A stretch of DNA of 64,000 nt from Altererythrobacter lutimaris (GTDB lineage: Bacteria > Pseudomonadota > Alphaproteobacteria > Sphingomonadales > Sphingomonadaceae), in the NCBI RefSeq assembly GCF_013371495.1, contig NZ_JABWTA010000001.1:1488001-1552000 (forward strand), read 5' to 3'. Made by a program: the position numbers and the translations under genes. Below, in pieces: positions 10,657-18,254 of this stretch; the first letter of the stretch is position 1, and the number at the start of each line of letters is the position of its first letter. The notes below the pieces were generated by a model. It saw only the letters and a program-made list of their open reading frames with translations, did no database searches and had not been told where the DNA came from.

Positions 10657-12377
10657 CAGCTCTTGCCCTTCTCAACCAGAGGGCGAAGATCAGAAATGTC
10701 GACTTCGCGCGTGGCATCGGGCTGAATGCCGAGCAAGGGGCCGATCCGGGGGACGAGCTTCGCAACGATAGGCGCGGCATTCCATGCAGCGGTGCGTTGG
10801 TAGGAGCTCGCGACAGTTCCACGCGGCTCATCCAGCATGGCGATCACAACATAGCGCGGATTGTCCATCGGAAATGCCGCAGCAAAGGTCGAAATGAGCG
10901 CAGAGCGGCGATAACCGCCATTGCCTGGTTTTTCAGCAGAACCCGTCTTGCCGCCCACGCGAAAGCCGGGCGCGTCCGCATTGCGGCCTGTGCCATAGAG
11001 CGTGATCATGCGCAGCAGCTGGCGCATTCGGGCAGAAGTTGAGGCTTTGAAAACCCGCCGCCCGAGCGGCACATCGGCAGCATCGAGCTTGTGCAAGGTC
11101 GCCGGGCGCCAGATCCCGCCGTTCACCATCGCGGCATAAGCGCTCGCAAGGTGAAGCGGGGTCACCGCGATACCGTGGCCGTAACTCACAGTCATATTGC
11201 GCACACGCGGCCAGTCGTCGCCCGGCCAGATCGGGTGGCCGCGCGCAGGCAGTTCAATGTATGGCCGCTCGCTCATGCCGAGGTCGATCATGGTCTTGCG
11301 CAAGCGCTCAGCGCCTAGCTCGTCAGCCACGCGTGCCGTCACAGTGTTGGACGAATAGATCAGCGATTGCGGAACGTTGAGCGTTTCGCCCTTAGGCTTG
11401 AGGTCCTTGATCGAGCGACGTCCAATCTCAACCGGCTTTGCATTCCATTCGCGGCCCATGTCGCGCACGACGCCTGCATCGATCGCTGCTGCGATGGAAA
11501 GGGGCTTGAAGGTAGAGCCAAGCTCGTAGACCTGATTGGTGACGCGGTTGAACATGTTGGCTTCACCCGCTTCATCGATCCGGTTAGGATCGAATTCAGG
11601 CAGCGAAGCGAGCGCGACGACTTCGCCTGTGTCAACGTCCAGCACGATGCCCGCCGCACCCAGAGCATCAACCGCAAGCATGCCTGAACGCAGCTCGTCT
11701 TCGAGCGCGCCTTGCACTCGCATATCGATGGAGAGAGCGGCTGGCGTGCCGCGCAGCTCAGGGTCCTTAAGCCGGGCATTGAGTACTTGCTCCATACCGA
11801 CCCGCCCATTCCCGTCTGCGCCCATATAGCCAAGGATATGCGCGCCCATCGAGCCTTGCGGATAGTGGCGGTCCGTCTCGCGCGGCATTTCCAGCGCGAG
11901 CTCGCCAATTGCTTGAACGCGGTTGGCCTCTTCCGGCAGTACGCGGCGGCGCAAGTAACCTGCTCGACCAGAAGCCAGACGCTCGGCAATTTCGGCTTCG
12001 TCAATGGTCGGGAAGATTGCAGCCAATTCTGCCGCCACCGCCTCGGGTGAACGCACAAGCGGCGAACCATCTTCGCCCATCGCCTTGGGGTTATACCAGA
12101 GGGCATAGGCGGGAAAGGCGCGTGCTAGAGGCACACCATTGCGGTCTGTGATTTCACCCCGCGGCGGCAGAAGCGCGTCCTGCAAGCTCGTCCGCGTAGT
12201 CGCGTGATCAGCAAGCCCGAGATAGGAAATCCGCAGCATCGCGGCCAGCGTCACAACGGCAAAGACCAGCGCGATCCAAAGCACGCGCCAGCGCGCTGTG
12301 GTCAGCGACTGGCGGCGAAATGTGACAAGCTGGACCCTGCCGCTGGAGATGGCAGCGCTAGCAGAAAGCGCATTCAT
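10656..12377 (-). CDS. ftsI: FtsI (PBP3), septal peptidoglycan transpeptidase
   Basis: FtsI is a class B penicillin-binding protein that crosslinks septal peptidoglycan in the periplasm as partner of FtsW. The 573-residue protein has a cytoplasmic N-terminus, one membrane anchor (about residues 31-55), a pedestal domain (PRGEITDRNGVPLA) and a transpeptidase domain. The catalytic motifs are all visible: S288-TFK in the ELGSTFKPLS context, the SSN triad at about 342-344, and KTG at about 477-479 (VGGKTGSAEKPG). The start overlaps the ftsL stop (ATGA). Confidence 0.96.
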   Translation of the reverse strand: MNALSASAAISSGRVQLVTFRRQSLTTARWRVLWIALVFAVVTLAAMLRISYLGLADHATTRTSLQDALLPPRGEITDRNGVPLARAFPAYALWYNPKAMGEDGSPLVRSPEAVAAELAAIFPTIDEAEIAERLASGRAGYLRRRVLPEEANRVQAIGELALEMPRETDRHYPQGSMGAHILGYMGADGNGRVGMEQVLNARLKDPELRGTPAALSIDMRVQGALEDELRSGMLAVDALGAAGIVLDVDTGEVVALASLPEFDPNRIDEAGEANMFNRVTNQVYELGSTFKPLSIAAAIDAGVVRDMGREWNAKPVEIGRRSIKDLKPKGETLNVPQSLIYSSNTVTARVADELGAERLRKTMIDLGMSERPYIELPARGHPIWPGDDWPRVRNMTVSYGHGIAVTPLHLASAYAAMVNGGIWRPATLHKLDAADVPLGRRVFKASTSARMRQLLRMITLYGTGRNADAPGFRVGGKTGSAEKPGNGGYRRSALISTFAAAFPMDNPRYVVIAMLDEPRGTVASSYQRTAAWNAAPIVAKLVPRIGPLLGIQPDATREVDISDLRPLVEKGKS

Positions 12378-12976
12378 TCAGCAGCCTCGGATGACAGATA
12401 GTTGCGACCATCGCCTGCGCTTGTATTGAGCGCGCTCGCGTCCAAATTCCGTGCCTGCTCTGCGCCTGCGATAGCGGCCTCTGTGAGAATTTCGCCAAAG
12501 GCTTCCGCGAAAGACGAATCTTCAGACGTTTGCGCTGTCACACGCTCGATCGTACGACCTGAAACAGGCGAGACCATCGGCGCATCAACCAAAGCGAGAC
12601 GCGTCGCGCTTGCGCCGTTTTCGTCCGCTCCGCTGTCTGCTTGCGCAAAGCGAACCGGCGCAGGCGCGCTCGGACCGAGCGGTACAGACAGGCTCGCGAG
12701 CTGTCGCTCGCTCATCAGATATTGGTCAGGACGCGGCGCTTGATAGCCGAATTCAACCGTATTCCATTCAGCAAGTTGGCGCTGGCTCGCGCGGGTCTGG
12801 AACTCGGTTTCCAGCATCAGCGTCTCACGCTCAAGCGCGATGATCTGACGTTCAGCGAGCAGCACCTCGCTGCGCACAGCATGGACACGGAAGCTCAGCG
12901 CAAGAAACAGCCCGATGCACGCCGCCAGCACGACTGCCCAGCCAATTTGACGAAGACGTGAGCCGGGGGTGATCAT
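12374..12976 (-). CDS. ftsL: FtsL-like cell division protein
   Basis: This 200-residue bitopic protein has a short basic cytoplasmic tail, one membrane helix (about residues 10-28), and then a coiled-coil-like stretch rich in E, R and L (about 32-70: [20 protein letters not shown]). This is the architecture of FtsL, which works with FtsB and FtsQ to activate FtsWI. FtsL sequences diverge strongly, so the call rests on topology and on its place between rsmH and ftsI. The periplasmic tail of about 130 residues, low in complexity and rich in A, S and P, is longer than in E. coli FtsL (about 120 residues in total). It overlaps both neighbours by four bases. Confidence 0.85.
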   Translation of the reverse strand: MITPGSRLRQIGWAVVLAACIGLFLALSFRVHAVRSEVLLAERQIIALERETLMLETEFQTRASQRQLAEWNTVEFGYQAPRPDQYLMSERQLASLSVPLGPSAPAPVRFAQADSGADENGASATRLALVDAPMVSPVSGRTIERVTAQTSEDSSFAEAFGEILTEAAIAGAEQARNLDASALNTSAGDGRNYLSSEAAE

Positions 12977-13944
12977 GCCGCTTCCTTTCTTGCAGGGGTG
13001 GATGTGCGCACAGCGTGGCGCAGGACAGAAGACCGCGCGCGGGGGTTACGTGCGATCTCTTCTGAGGAGGGCCGGATGGCCTTGGAGACTTGTTCGAAGA
13101 CTGCAGGCGTCGTTTCGACTTGCGGCATATGGCGCGAGCCGGTCTGGCGCGCCTCTGCTTCGCGGAAGAAGCGTTTGACGATCCGGTCTTCCAGGCTGTG
13201 AAAGCTGACCACGGCAAGCTTGCCGCCCGCGCGGAGCAATTGCTCCGCGGCATTGAGGCCTTCGCGCAGCTCGTCGAGCTCTGCATTCACATGGATGCGG
13301 ATCGCCTGAAAACTGCGTGTCGCAGGGTCTTTCTTGTCTGATGGCTTGTGGCCGAGCGCCTTGCGTACGACGCGCGCTAAATCACCGGTCGTTTCAAGCG
13401 GGCGCGCGGCAACAATCGCCCGTGCGACGCGGCGCGACTGGCGCTCTTCGCCGTATTCATAAAGAACGTCGGCGATGGCGCTTTCCGCAGCCGAATTGAG
13501 AAAGTCCGCCGCGCTCTCGCCTTCGCCGCTCATCCGCATATCAAGCGGGCCGTCGGTTGAGAAGGCAAAGCCCCGCTCAGCCTGATCGAGCTGCATCGAG
13601 GAAACACCGATATCCATCGCGATCCCGTCAACCTCGCTAACCCCGGCTTCGGCTAGCGCTGCTACCATTTCCGAAAAGCGCCGCGGATGGAGAATGAGGC
13701 GAGGAGGGGTAGTACCCGCTTCTTCCCATCCGCGGCCTTCAGCGATCGCGCTTGGGTCGCGATCGAAAGCGTGAACTGTTGCGCCTTTGCTCAGCAATGC
13801 GCGGGTGTAGCCACCGGCGCCGAAAGTCGCGTCGACAATGACATCGCCCGGCTGAGGATCGAGCGCGGCGATGACTTCGTCGAGCAATACAGGGACATGC
13901 GGCGCATCACTGGCGGGCGCTTGAGGAGTGAGAGCGCGGCTCAT
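12973..13944 (-). CDS. rsmH: 16S rRNA (cytosine1402-N4)-methyltransferase RsmH
   Basis: RsmH (MraW) methylates N4 of C1402 in the 16S rRNA decoding site using S-adenosylmethionine. The 323-residue protein begins with the family opening [13 protein letters not shown], then the SAM-binding motif [15 protein letters not shown], the [20 protein letters not shown] block, and the C-terminal [16 protein letters not shown]. It lies second in the dcw operon and overlaps mraZ and ftsL by four bases each. Confidence 0.97.
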   Translation of the reverse strand: MSRALTPQAPASDAPHVPVLLDEVIAALDPQPGDVIVDATFGAGGYTRALLSKGATVHAFDRDPSAIAEGRGWEEAGTTPPRLILHPRRFSEMVAALAEAGVSEVDGIAMDIGVSSMQLDQAERGFAFSTDGPLDMRMSGEGESAADFLNSAAESAIADVLYEYGEERQSRRVARAIVAARPLETTGDLARVVRKALGHKPSDKKDPATRSFQAIRIHVNAELDELREGLNAAEQLLRAGGKLAVVSFHSLEDRIVKRFFREAEARQTGSRHMPQVETTPAVFEQVSKAIRPSSEEIARNPRARSSVLRHAVRTSTPARKEAA

Positions 13945-14426
13945 TTCTTCTTCGCCTTCGCTTCAGCGACAAGCGCATGGCAGGCAGCTTTCGCCGCCGC
14001 CCAGTCATCGCCCATGCAGTCAAGCTCGGCAGGGTTCCAGATCGTGAAAAATGACCCGCCGCCGTGGAAATAGAGCCCGTCGTCAAGGTTGGCGATTTCG
14101 CGCAGGTAATCAGGCATGTTGAAGCGGCCGGACTCGTCAAAGCCGACTTCACGGAAACCATTGAGCTGGGAGGAACGCGTTTCGCGGTCGAATTCGCGGC
14201 CGAACTTGTAAGCCATCTCTTCTTCGCGATCGAGCTGCTTTTCAAAGTCGGCGCGGCGCGACAGGCCGAAGCCTGTCAGGCAATTCCAGCGATCATGCTT
14301 GGTAAGGCAGAGAATGCGGCTGCCGGAAGACTCTTTGACTGCCTTGCGGAACGCTGGAGGCAGGACAAAGCGGTCTTTATCGCCGAGAAGCGAAAAAGCC
14401 TGTCCACTGTATCCTCCGAAATCCAC
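13941..14426 (-). CDS. mraZ: Transcriptional regulator MraZ
   Basis: MraZ is a DNA-binding regulator of the dcw operon with two SpoVT/AbrB-like halves. The 161-residue protein shows the duplicated pattern: [17 protein letters not shown] near residues 14-31 and [17 protein letters not shown] near 97-113. The start is a GTG at 14426, preceded by GGAG about six bases upstream. The first gene of the cluster, it is followed by rsmH with a four-base overlap. Autoregulation is likely because four 10-base G-rich repeats lie upstream at 14607-14646. Alphaproteobacterial members often diverge from the E. coli protein in the loops, as here. Confidence 0.93.
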   Translation of the reverse strand: MDFGGYSGQAFSLLGDKDRFVLPPAFRKAVKESSGSRILCLTKHDRWNCLTGFGLSRRADFEKQLDREEEMAYKFGREFDRETRSSQLNGFREVGFDESGRFNMPDYLREIANLDDGLYFHGGGSFFTIWNPAELDCMGDDWAAAKAACHALVAEAKAKKK

Positions 14427-14606
14427 GCTTGGCTCTCCACCCCGGAAATTCGCCGCAATTCACGCTCACTTTTGTGAGCCCGTCCCCACACCAGACACAA
14501 CTTTCCCGCAGCCGCCCGCGCGCAAACGCAAACAGCTCGCCCGTCAGTCAAACGAGCGCAGCACGAAACACTATGTCCGATGGAGGACGGTCATATCGCG
14601 TGAAAA

Positions 14607-14646
14607 TGCGGGATGAAAGGGGTTTTTACGGGGAAATGCGGGATAA
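14607..14646. promoter_or_regulatory. Candidate MraZ operator: four tandem 10-base repeats
   Basis: Four consecutive 10-mers each carry a central GGG: tgcgggatga, aaggggtttt, tacggggaaa and tgcgggataa. The G-runs recur exactly every ten bases. Known MraZ operators are direct repeats with a TGGG-like core and a five-base spacer, giving the same period. The repeats lie 180-220 bases upstream of the mraZ GTG. The G-runs are on the plus strand, opposite to the mraZ transcript. Confidence 0.6.
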
Positions 14647-14662
14647 ACCTGCAAACTTCTGA

Positions 14663-14689
14663 TTTATAGTAACTTTCTTATTAACCAAA
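14663..14689 (-). promoter_or_regulatory. Possible dcw promoter upstream of mraZ
   Basis: On the minus strand TATAAA (14663-14668) could serve as a -10 element, with TTGGTT/TTTGGT (14683-14689) as a poor -35 element at a short 14-15 base spacing. The segment is AT-rich against a GC-rich background and lies directly upstream of the four G-rich repeats, where a repressor would act. The promoter is a guess from position and base composition. Confidence 0.3.
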
Positions 14690-14839
14690 TGTGCCCCCAT
14701 CGTTGCAGAGTTCCTACGTAGAAGCCCGCAAGCGGCCGAAAATCATGAGAAACTGCCGGTTTTGACGCTGTTCGAGTCGCAACTCCCGAGGCCTGCCCCG
14801 CGTTTTCCCGCATTCGCAAGGACAAGGAGTACCCGCGGG

Positions 14840-15649
14840 TCACTCAAACGCTTCGCGGAAGAGCGAACGCAGGACAAACGCGCCCTCTTCGCCCGGATCT
14901 TCCGCTTCAAACAAAGCTGCATCAGCAACCAGCGTCACTCTGCCTTTGCCAATCACACAATGCGCAATGACGCCTTCTGCGTCGAGTTCGCACTGCCCCG
15001 CCCCATCTTCGAGCAGCTTAAGCTCGCCAGCCATAATCGCTGGCAGCAAACCGTAGCGCGCTTCCAGTATGCGGACATCCAGGGACTGCATTTCATCGAA
15101 TTGAACCTCAAGACCCCAACGGGCGACGACCGGCGGGATAAGCGCCGAGCCGACCGGATGACGCGGATCGAAAACAGGAGTCTCGTAATGGCCGGTCAGC
15201 ATGGGATCGAGCACCAGCAGCAACCGCCCACCAGCTTTGACCCATTCATCGAGAACGACATTATCTTCAGCGCTGATCCCGCGCGGCTGGATAATCGCGA
15301 GCCGATCAAGCTCGCTGATATCGCTGACCATGTCTTCCGGCATTTCCAAACCGGGAAGAGGATCGCCGGCCTCTGCGACCGGCGAAAGCGTATCCATCGG
15401 GCGCAAAGCGTAGTCCAGCTCGAGCGCTTGCCTTGTCCATGGCGACGCGAGCTCGCCTTGCGTCAGATCGGTCAAGTCAGCGCCGTCAGGCCAATAAATC
15501 GGCAAGCTGGTGACTAGACCGATTGGTTCGCCGGGTCCGGGCGGCAACGAGTTTTTTACACCGCGCACACCAAGGACTGCGAGCACAAGACCGCCGAGCA
15601 CGGCCACGACCAAGAGAAAAATCGCAAGCTTAGGGCGCTTGATCCGCAT
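14840..15649 (-). CDS. Membrane-anchored DUF4350/GldG-like protein of unknown function
   Basis: This 269-residue protein has a basic N-terminus and one membrane helix (about residues 7-28), then a soluble, probably periplasmic, domain. The pattern of a hydrophobic strand, a loop IIQPRGISAEDNVVLDEWV, and GGRLLLVLDPMLTGHYE resembles the DUF4350/GldG intramembrane ABC-associated fold, but no ABC transporter genes are adjacent. The ATG at 15649 lies inside the end of the preceding gene (20-base overlap); the longer open frame to 15856 only shadows that gene. Function is unknown; an auxiliary role in the cell envelope is possible. Confidence 0.6.
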   Translation of the reverse strand: MRIKRPKLAIFLLVVAVLGGLVLAVLGVRGVKNSLPPGPGEPIGLVTSLPIYWPDGADLTDLTQGELASPWTRQALELDYALRPMDTLSPVAEAGDPLPGLEMPEDMVSDISELDRLAIIQPRGISAEDNVVLDEWVKAGGRLLLVLDPMLTGHYETPVFDPRHPVGSALIPPVVARWGLEVQFDEMQSLDVRILEARYGLLPAIMAGELKLLEDGAGQCELDAEGVIAHCVIGKGRVTLVADAALFEAEDPGEEGAFVLRSLFREAFE

Positions 15650-15995
15650 CGCCCGCCCCTGTGTTATTCGTACCTTGTTCCGGCACAATCGCTGTCGCTT
15701 GCGGGACAGGGCTCGCATCATCAACCGGCAAATCCGGGACAACGCCGGCGTCCGCCAAAGGATCGCGTTGCTGGGGTGCGGCGGTAGGCTCTGTGGTGGG
15801 CGCGGCCTCCGGAACAGCGAGCTGTTCTGTCTCTCGCGCGCGGTTCTGAATGACATTGGCGAGACCCACCAGCAGGATCATCGCCGCAATGCCGGACAAG
15901 CCAATTTGCAGGCGCTGGACCGCTTCTGCGCGAGTACCGCCTAACGGTGCCGCAATCGCGTCATCGTCAGGCTGCAAACCCTCCTCAGCTGCCAC
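15630..15995 (-). CDS. Small single-span membrane protein of unknown function
   Basis: I do not recognise this 121-residue protein. It has an acidic cytoplasmic N-terminus (MAAEEGLQPDDDAIAAPLGG), one membrane helix at about residues 31-48 (IGLSGIAAMILLVGLANVI), and a P-, A-, T- and Q-rich tail that looks disordered. The start is GTG at 15995, overlapping the cysK stop by one base (TAGTG). Its stop lies inside the next gene. The tight spacing suggests one transcript with cysK and the GldG-like gene. Confidence 0.6.
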   Translation of the reverse strand: MAAEEGLQPDDDAIAAPLGGTRAEAVQRLQIGLSGIAAMILLVGLANVIQNRARETEQLAVPEAAPTTEPTAAPQQRDPLADAGVVPDLPVDDASPVPQATAIVPEQGTNNTGAGDADQAP

Positions 15996-17008
15996 TATCC
16001 CTCTCCGAGCCAGTCGAACACTGGAAGGTTCTTAGCCTTGAGCCACTCGGAATTATAGAGGGTTGATAGATAGCGGAAGCCGGTGTCGCACAGGATCGTC
16101 GCAACCCGCGGGTTTTCGCGGCCTTCCGCGACCAGCTGCTTGCCGAGCGCAATCGCGCCTGCGACATTGATGCCGGACGAAAGTCCCAAACAGAGGCCTT
16201 CCTCGCGGAGCAGCTTGGCCACCCATTCCAAGCCTTCTTCATCAGAAATGCGGAATTGCGTGTCGATCGGTGCGCCTTCGAGGTTGGCTGTAATCCGGCC
16301 TTGCCCGATCCCCTCTGCAACCGAGGAACCTTCGGCCTTCAGTTCGCCATTCGCGAAATAGTTATAGAGCGCAGCGCCGTGCGGGTCCGTCAGCGCAATG
16401 CGGACATTCTCGTCCCGCTCTTTCAATCCCATGCCAACACCAGCGATGGTACCGCCTGTACCAGCAGCACAGGTGAAACCATCGATCCGGCCTTCCAATT
16501 GCTCCCATAGCTCCGGCGCAGTGGTCTCGATATGCGCACGGCGGTTTGCAACATTGTCAAACTGGCCAGCCCAGATCGCACCTTCGGTTTCTTCGGCCAT
16601 CCGGCGAGATACATGCTGGAAATGGTTGCAATCCGCGTACTTCGTAGGCGGAACAGTGACGAGTTCCGCACCAAGCGCACGGATCGTATCCATCTTTTCC
16701 TTGGACTGGTTGTCCGGCATGACGATCACTGTCTTGTAGCCGAGCGCATTCGCGACAAGCGCGATACCGATACCGGTATTACCAGCGGTTCCTTCGACGA
16801 CCGTGCCGCCAGGCTTCAGCAAGCCCTGCGCTTCAGCATCGCGGATGATGTAAAGCGCCGCCCGATCCTTCACCGAGGAGCCGGGATTGGCAAATTCGCA
16901 TTTGCCCCAGATTTCACAGCCAGCCGCTTCGCTCGCACTTTCAAGCAAGACAAGCGGTGTGTTCCCGATCAGCTCGAGCGTATTCTGACGAGTATTCGTT
17001 GCATTCAT
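15995..17008 (-). CDS. cysK: Cysteine synthase (O-acetylserine sulfhydrylase family)
   Basis: This PLP enzyme of the beta family makes L-cysteine from O-acetylserine and sulfide. The 337-residue protein has the Schiff-base lysine K47 in NPGSSVKDRA, the substrate loop GTAGNTGIG near residue 73, the phosphate-binding glycine loop GTGGTIAG, and the C-terminal LGLSSGINVAGA. The usual substrate loop begins TSGNTG, so alanine replaces serine here; this occurs in some family branches and leaves a little doubt about the acceptor. It heads a three-gene minus-strand run with the two membrane proteins. Confidence 0.88.
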   Translation of the reverse strand: MNATNTRQNTLELIGNTPLVLLESASEAAGCEIWGKCEFANPGSSVKDRAALYIIRDAEAQGLLKPGGTVVEGTAGNTGIGIALVANALGYKTVIVMPDNQSKEKMDTIRALGAELVTVPPTKYADCNHFQHVSRRMAEETEGAIWAGQFDNVANRRAHIETTAPELWEQLEGRIDGFTCAAGTGGTIAGVGMGLKERDENVRIALTDPHGAALYNYFANGELKAEGSSVAEGIGQGRITANLEGAPIDTQFRISDEEGLEWVAKLLREEGLCLGLSSGINVAGAIALGKQLVAEGRENPRVATILCDTGFRYLSTLYNSEWLKAKNLPVFDWLGEG

Positions 17009-17094
17009 AGCTTGGGAGTTAGGCGCAGCCCTGCCTCAGCGCAATCCATTCGCGCTTTTACAGCAGGTAGCAAACCTTCCGCGCTTGTCGCGCC

Positions 17095-17412
17095 TCAGTC
17101 TTCAGGAGCGATTGTGACTTTCAAGCCGTCCAGATCAGCCGTGAACGGGATCTGGCAAGACAGACGCGAAGTTTCGCCGCGATGGTCAGAGCTTTCCAGC
17201 AAATCGTCTTCGTCTTCGCTCATCGCTGGAAGCTTGTCCGCCATCGCCGGATCGACAAGGATATGACAGGTCGCGCAGGAGCAGCAGCCGCCACACAAAG
17301 CGAGCAGCTCGTCAAAGCCATTGTCGCGAATGGCTTCCATAACCGTCAGGCCATCATCAACATCGATGGTCGATTCTTCACCTTCGCGGGTCACTACAGT
17401 CAGCTTGGGCAT
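17095..17412 (-). CDS. 2Fe-2S ferredoxin, adrenodoxin type
   Basis: This 105-residue electron carrier has four cluster cysteines in the order C40-x5-C46-x2-C49-x36-C86, the adrenodoxin/putidaredoxin/FdxB spacing. Two more cysteines (C43, C44) lie in the first loop. Acidic residues are concentrated around positions 66-73 ([10 protein letters not shown]), the usual docking surface for partners. Likely partners are cytochrome P450s or Fe-S cluster assembly, none of which is in this window. It is transcribed divergently from the glycosylase gene with about 100 bases between starts. Confidence 0.92.
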   Translation of the reverse strand: MPKLTVVTREGEESTIDVDDGLTVMEAIRDNGFDELLALCGGCCSCATCHILVDPAMADKLPAMSEDEDDLLESSDHRGETSRLSCQIPFTADLDGLKVTIAPED

Positions 17413-17519
17413 TCAGCGTAATCCTTACTTCTAAGCGTTGCGCTTATTCGCGCACTATCCCGTCTGTGGCGGGGCTGCTACGCATTGGCGCGCGCAAATG
17501 CAAGCAAGAGGAATGGCGA

Positions 17520-18137
17520 TTGGGACTGTCACAAAAGCAATTGGAACAATCGCTCGATTACTTGGCGAGTGCAGACAAGCGTGTTGCAGGCGCGTTGAAA
17601 CGGGTTGGCTATCCTGAAGCACGCATCCGCGATCGCGGTTATCAGACATTGCTGCGCACGATAGTAGGTCAACAGGTCTCTGTCGCAGCTGCATCCAGCG
17701 TGTGGAACAAACTTGTCGCAGAAATTGGCGAGGATTTGCGCCCTGACGAATTGCTTGCGCGCGATTTCGATACGCTGCGCGCTTGCGGGCTTTCGCGCCA
17801 GAAGCAAGGCTATGCGCGGTCCTTGTGCGAGCTCGTTTCCAGTGGCGCGCTGGATATCGACAAGCTGCCAGATCACGATGAGGAAGCAATTGTTGAACTC
17901 ACGCAGATCAAAGGGATCGGGCGCTGGTCAGCGGAGATCTATCTGCTGTTTGCCGAAGGTCGGCCGGACATCTGGCCGGCTGGCGACCTTGCGGTTCAGG
18001 AAGGCGTGAAGCGCTTGCTTGAGCTGAAAGAACGTCCGGCAGAGAAGGAAACCCGCGCTCTTGGTGAGCCGTGGAGCCCCCATCGCGGCGCCATGGCGAT
18101 CTTTACCTGGCATTATTATGCTAACCCGGCGCTTTAA
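17520..18137 (+). CDS. HhH-GPD DNA glycosylase (AlkA-like 3-methyladenine DNA glycosylase)
   Basis: This base-excision repair enzyme removes alkylated purines from DNA. The 205-residue protein has the helix-hairpin-helix LTQIKGIGRWSAEIYLLFA and the catalytic aspartate (about D156) in IWPAGDLAVQEG, plus LLRTIVGQQVSVAAA near the N-terminus. It lacks the N-terminal beta domain of E. coli AlkA, as in the shorter MAG-like branch. The start is chosen as TTG at 17520 because AAGAGGA ends seven bases upstream; the GTG at 17466 has no ribosome site and would add 18 unusual residues. Confidence 0.87.
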   Translation: MGLSQKQLEQSLDYLASADKRVAGALKRVGYPEARIRDRGYQTLLRTIVGQQVSVAAASSVWNKLVAEIGEDLRPDELLARDFDTLRACGLSRQKQGYARSLCELVSSGALDIDKLPDHDEEAIVELTQIKGIGRWSAEIYLLFAEGRPDIWPAGDLAVQEGVKRLLELKERPAEKETRALGEPWSPHRGAMAIFTWHYYANPAL

Positions 18138-18254
18138 GCGGTCAATTCTATCAATGCCTCAAGGCACTCGACGGGCGCTCCGGTTTCCCTTGCGCAACGC
18201 GCCTGCGCGTCTTAGCTGGTTAACACAGCGATGAATTGGGAGACTGACACCACC

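Larger units (their letters stand above)
14427..14839. other. Non-coding region upstream of the dcw cluster (413 bases)
   Basis: No convincing gene lies here on either strand. The part nearest mraZ, about 240 bases including the operator-like repeats and AT-rich promoter candidate, would form a long 5' leader of the dcw transcript. The part from about 14700 to 14839 adjoins the stop of the gene at 14840 and shows no obvious terminator with a T-tract, so read-through from the cysK-side genes cannot be excluded. Confidence 0.6.
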
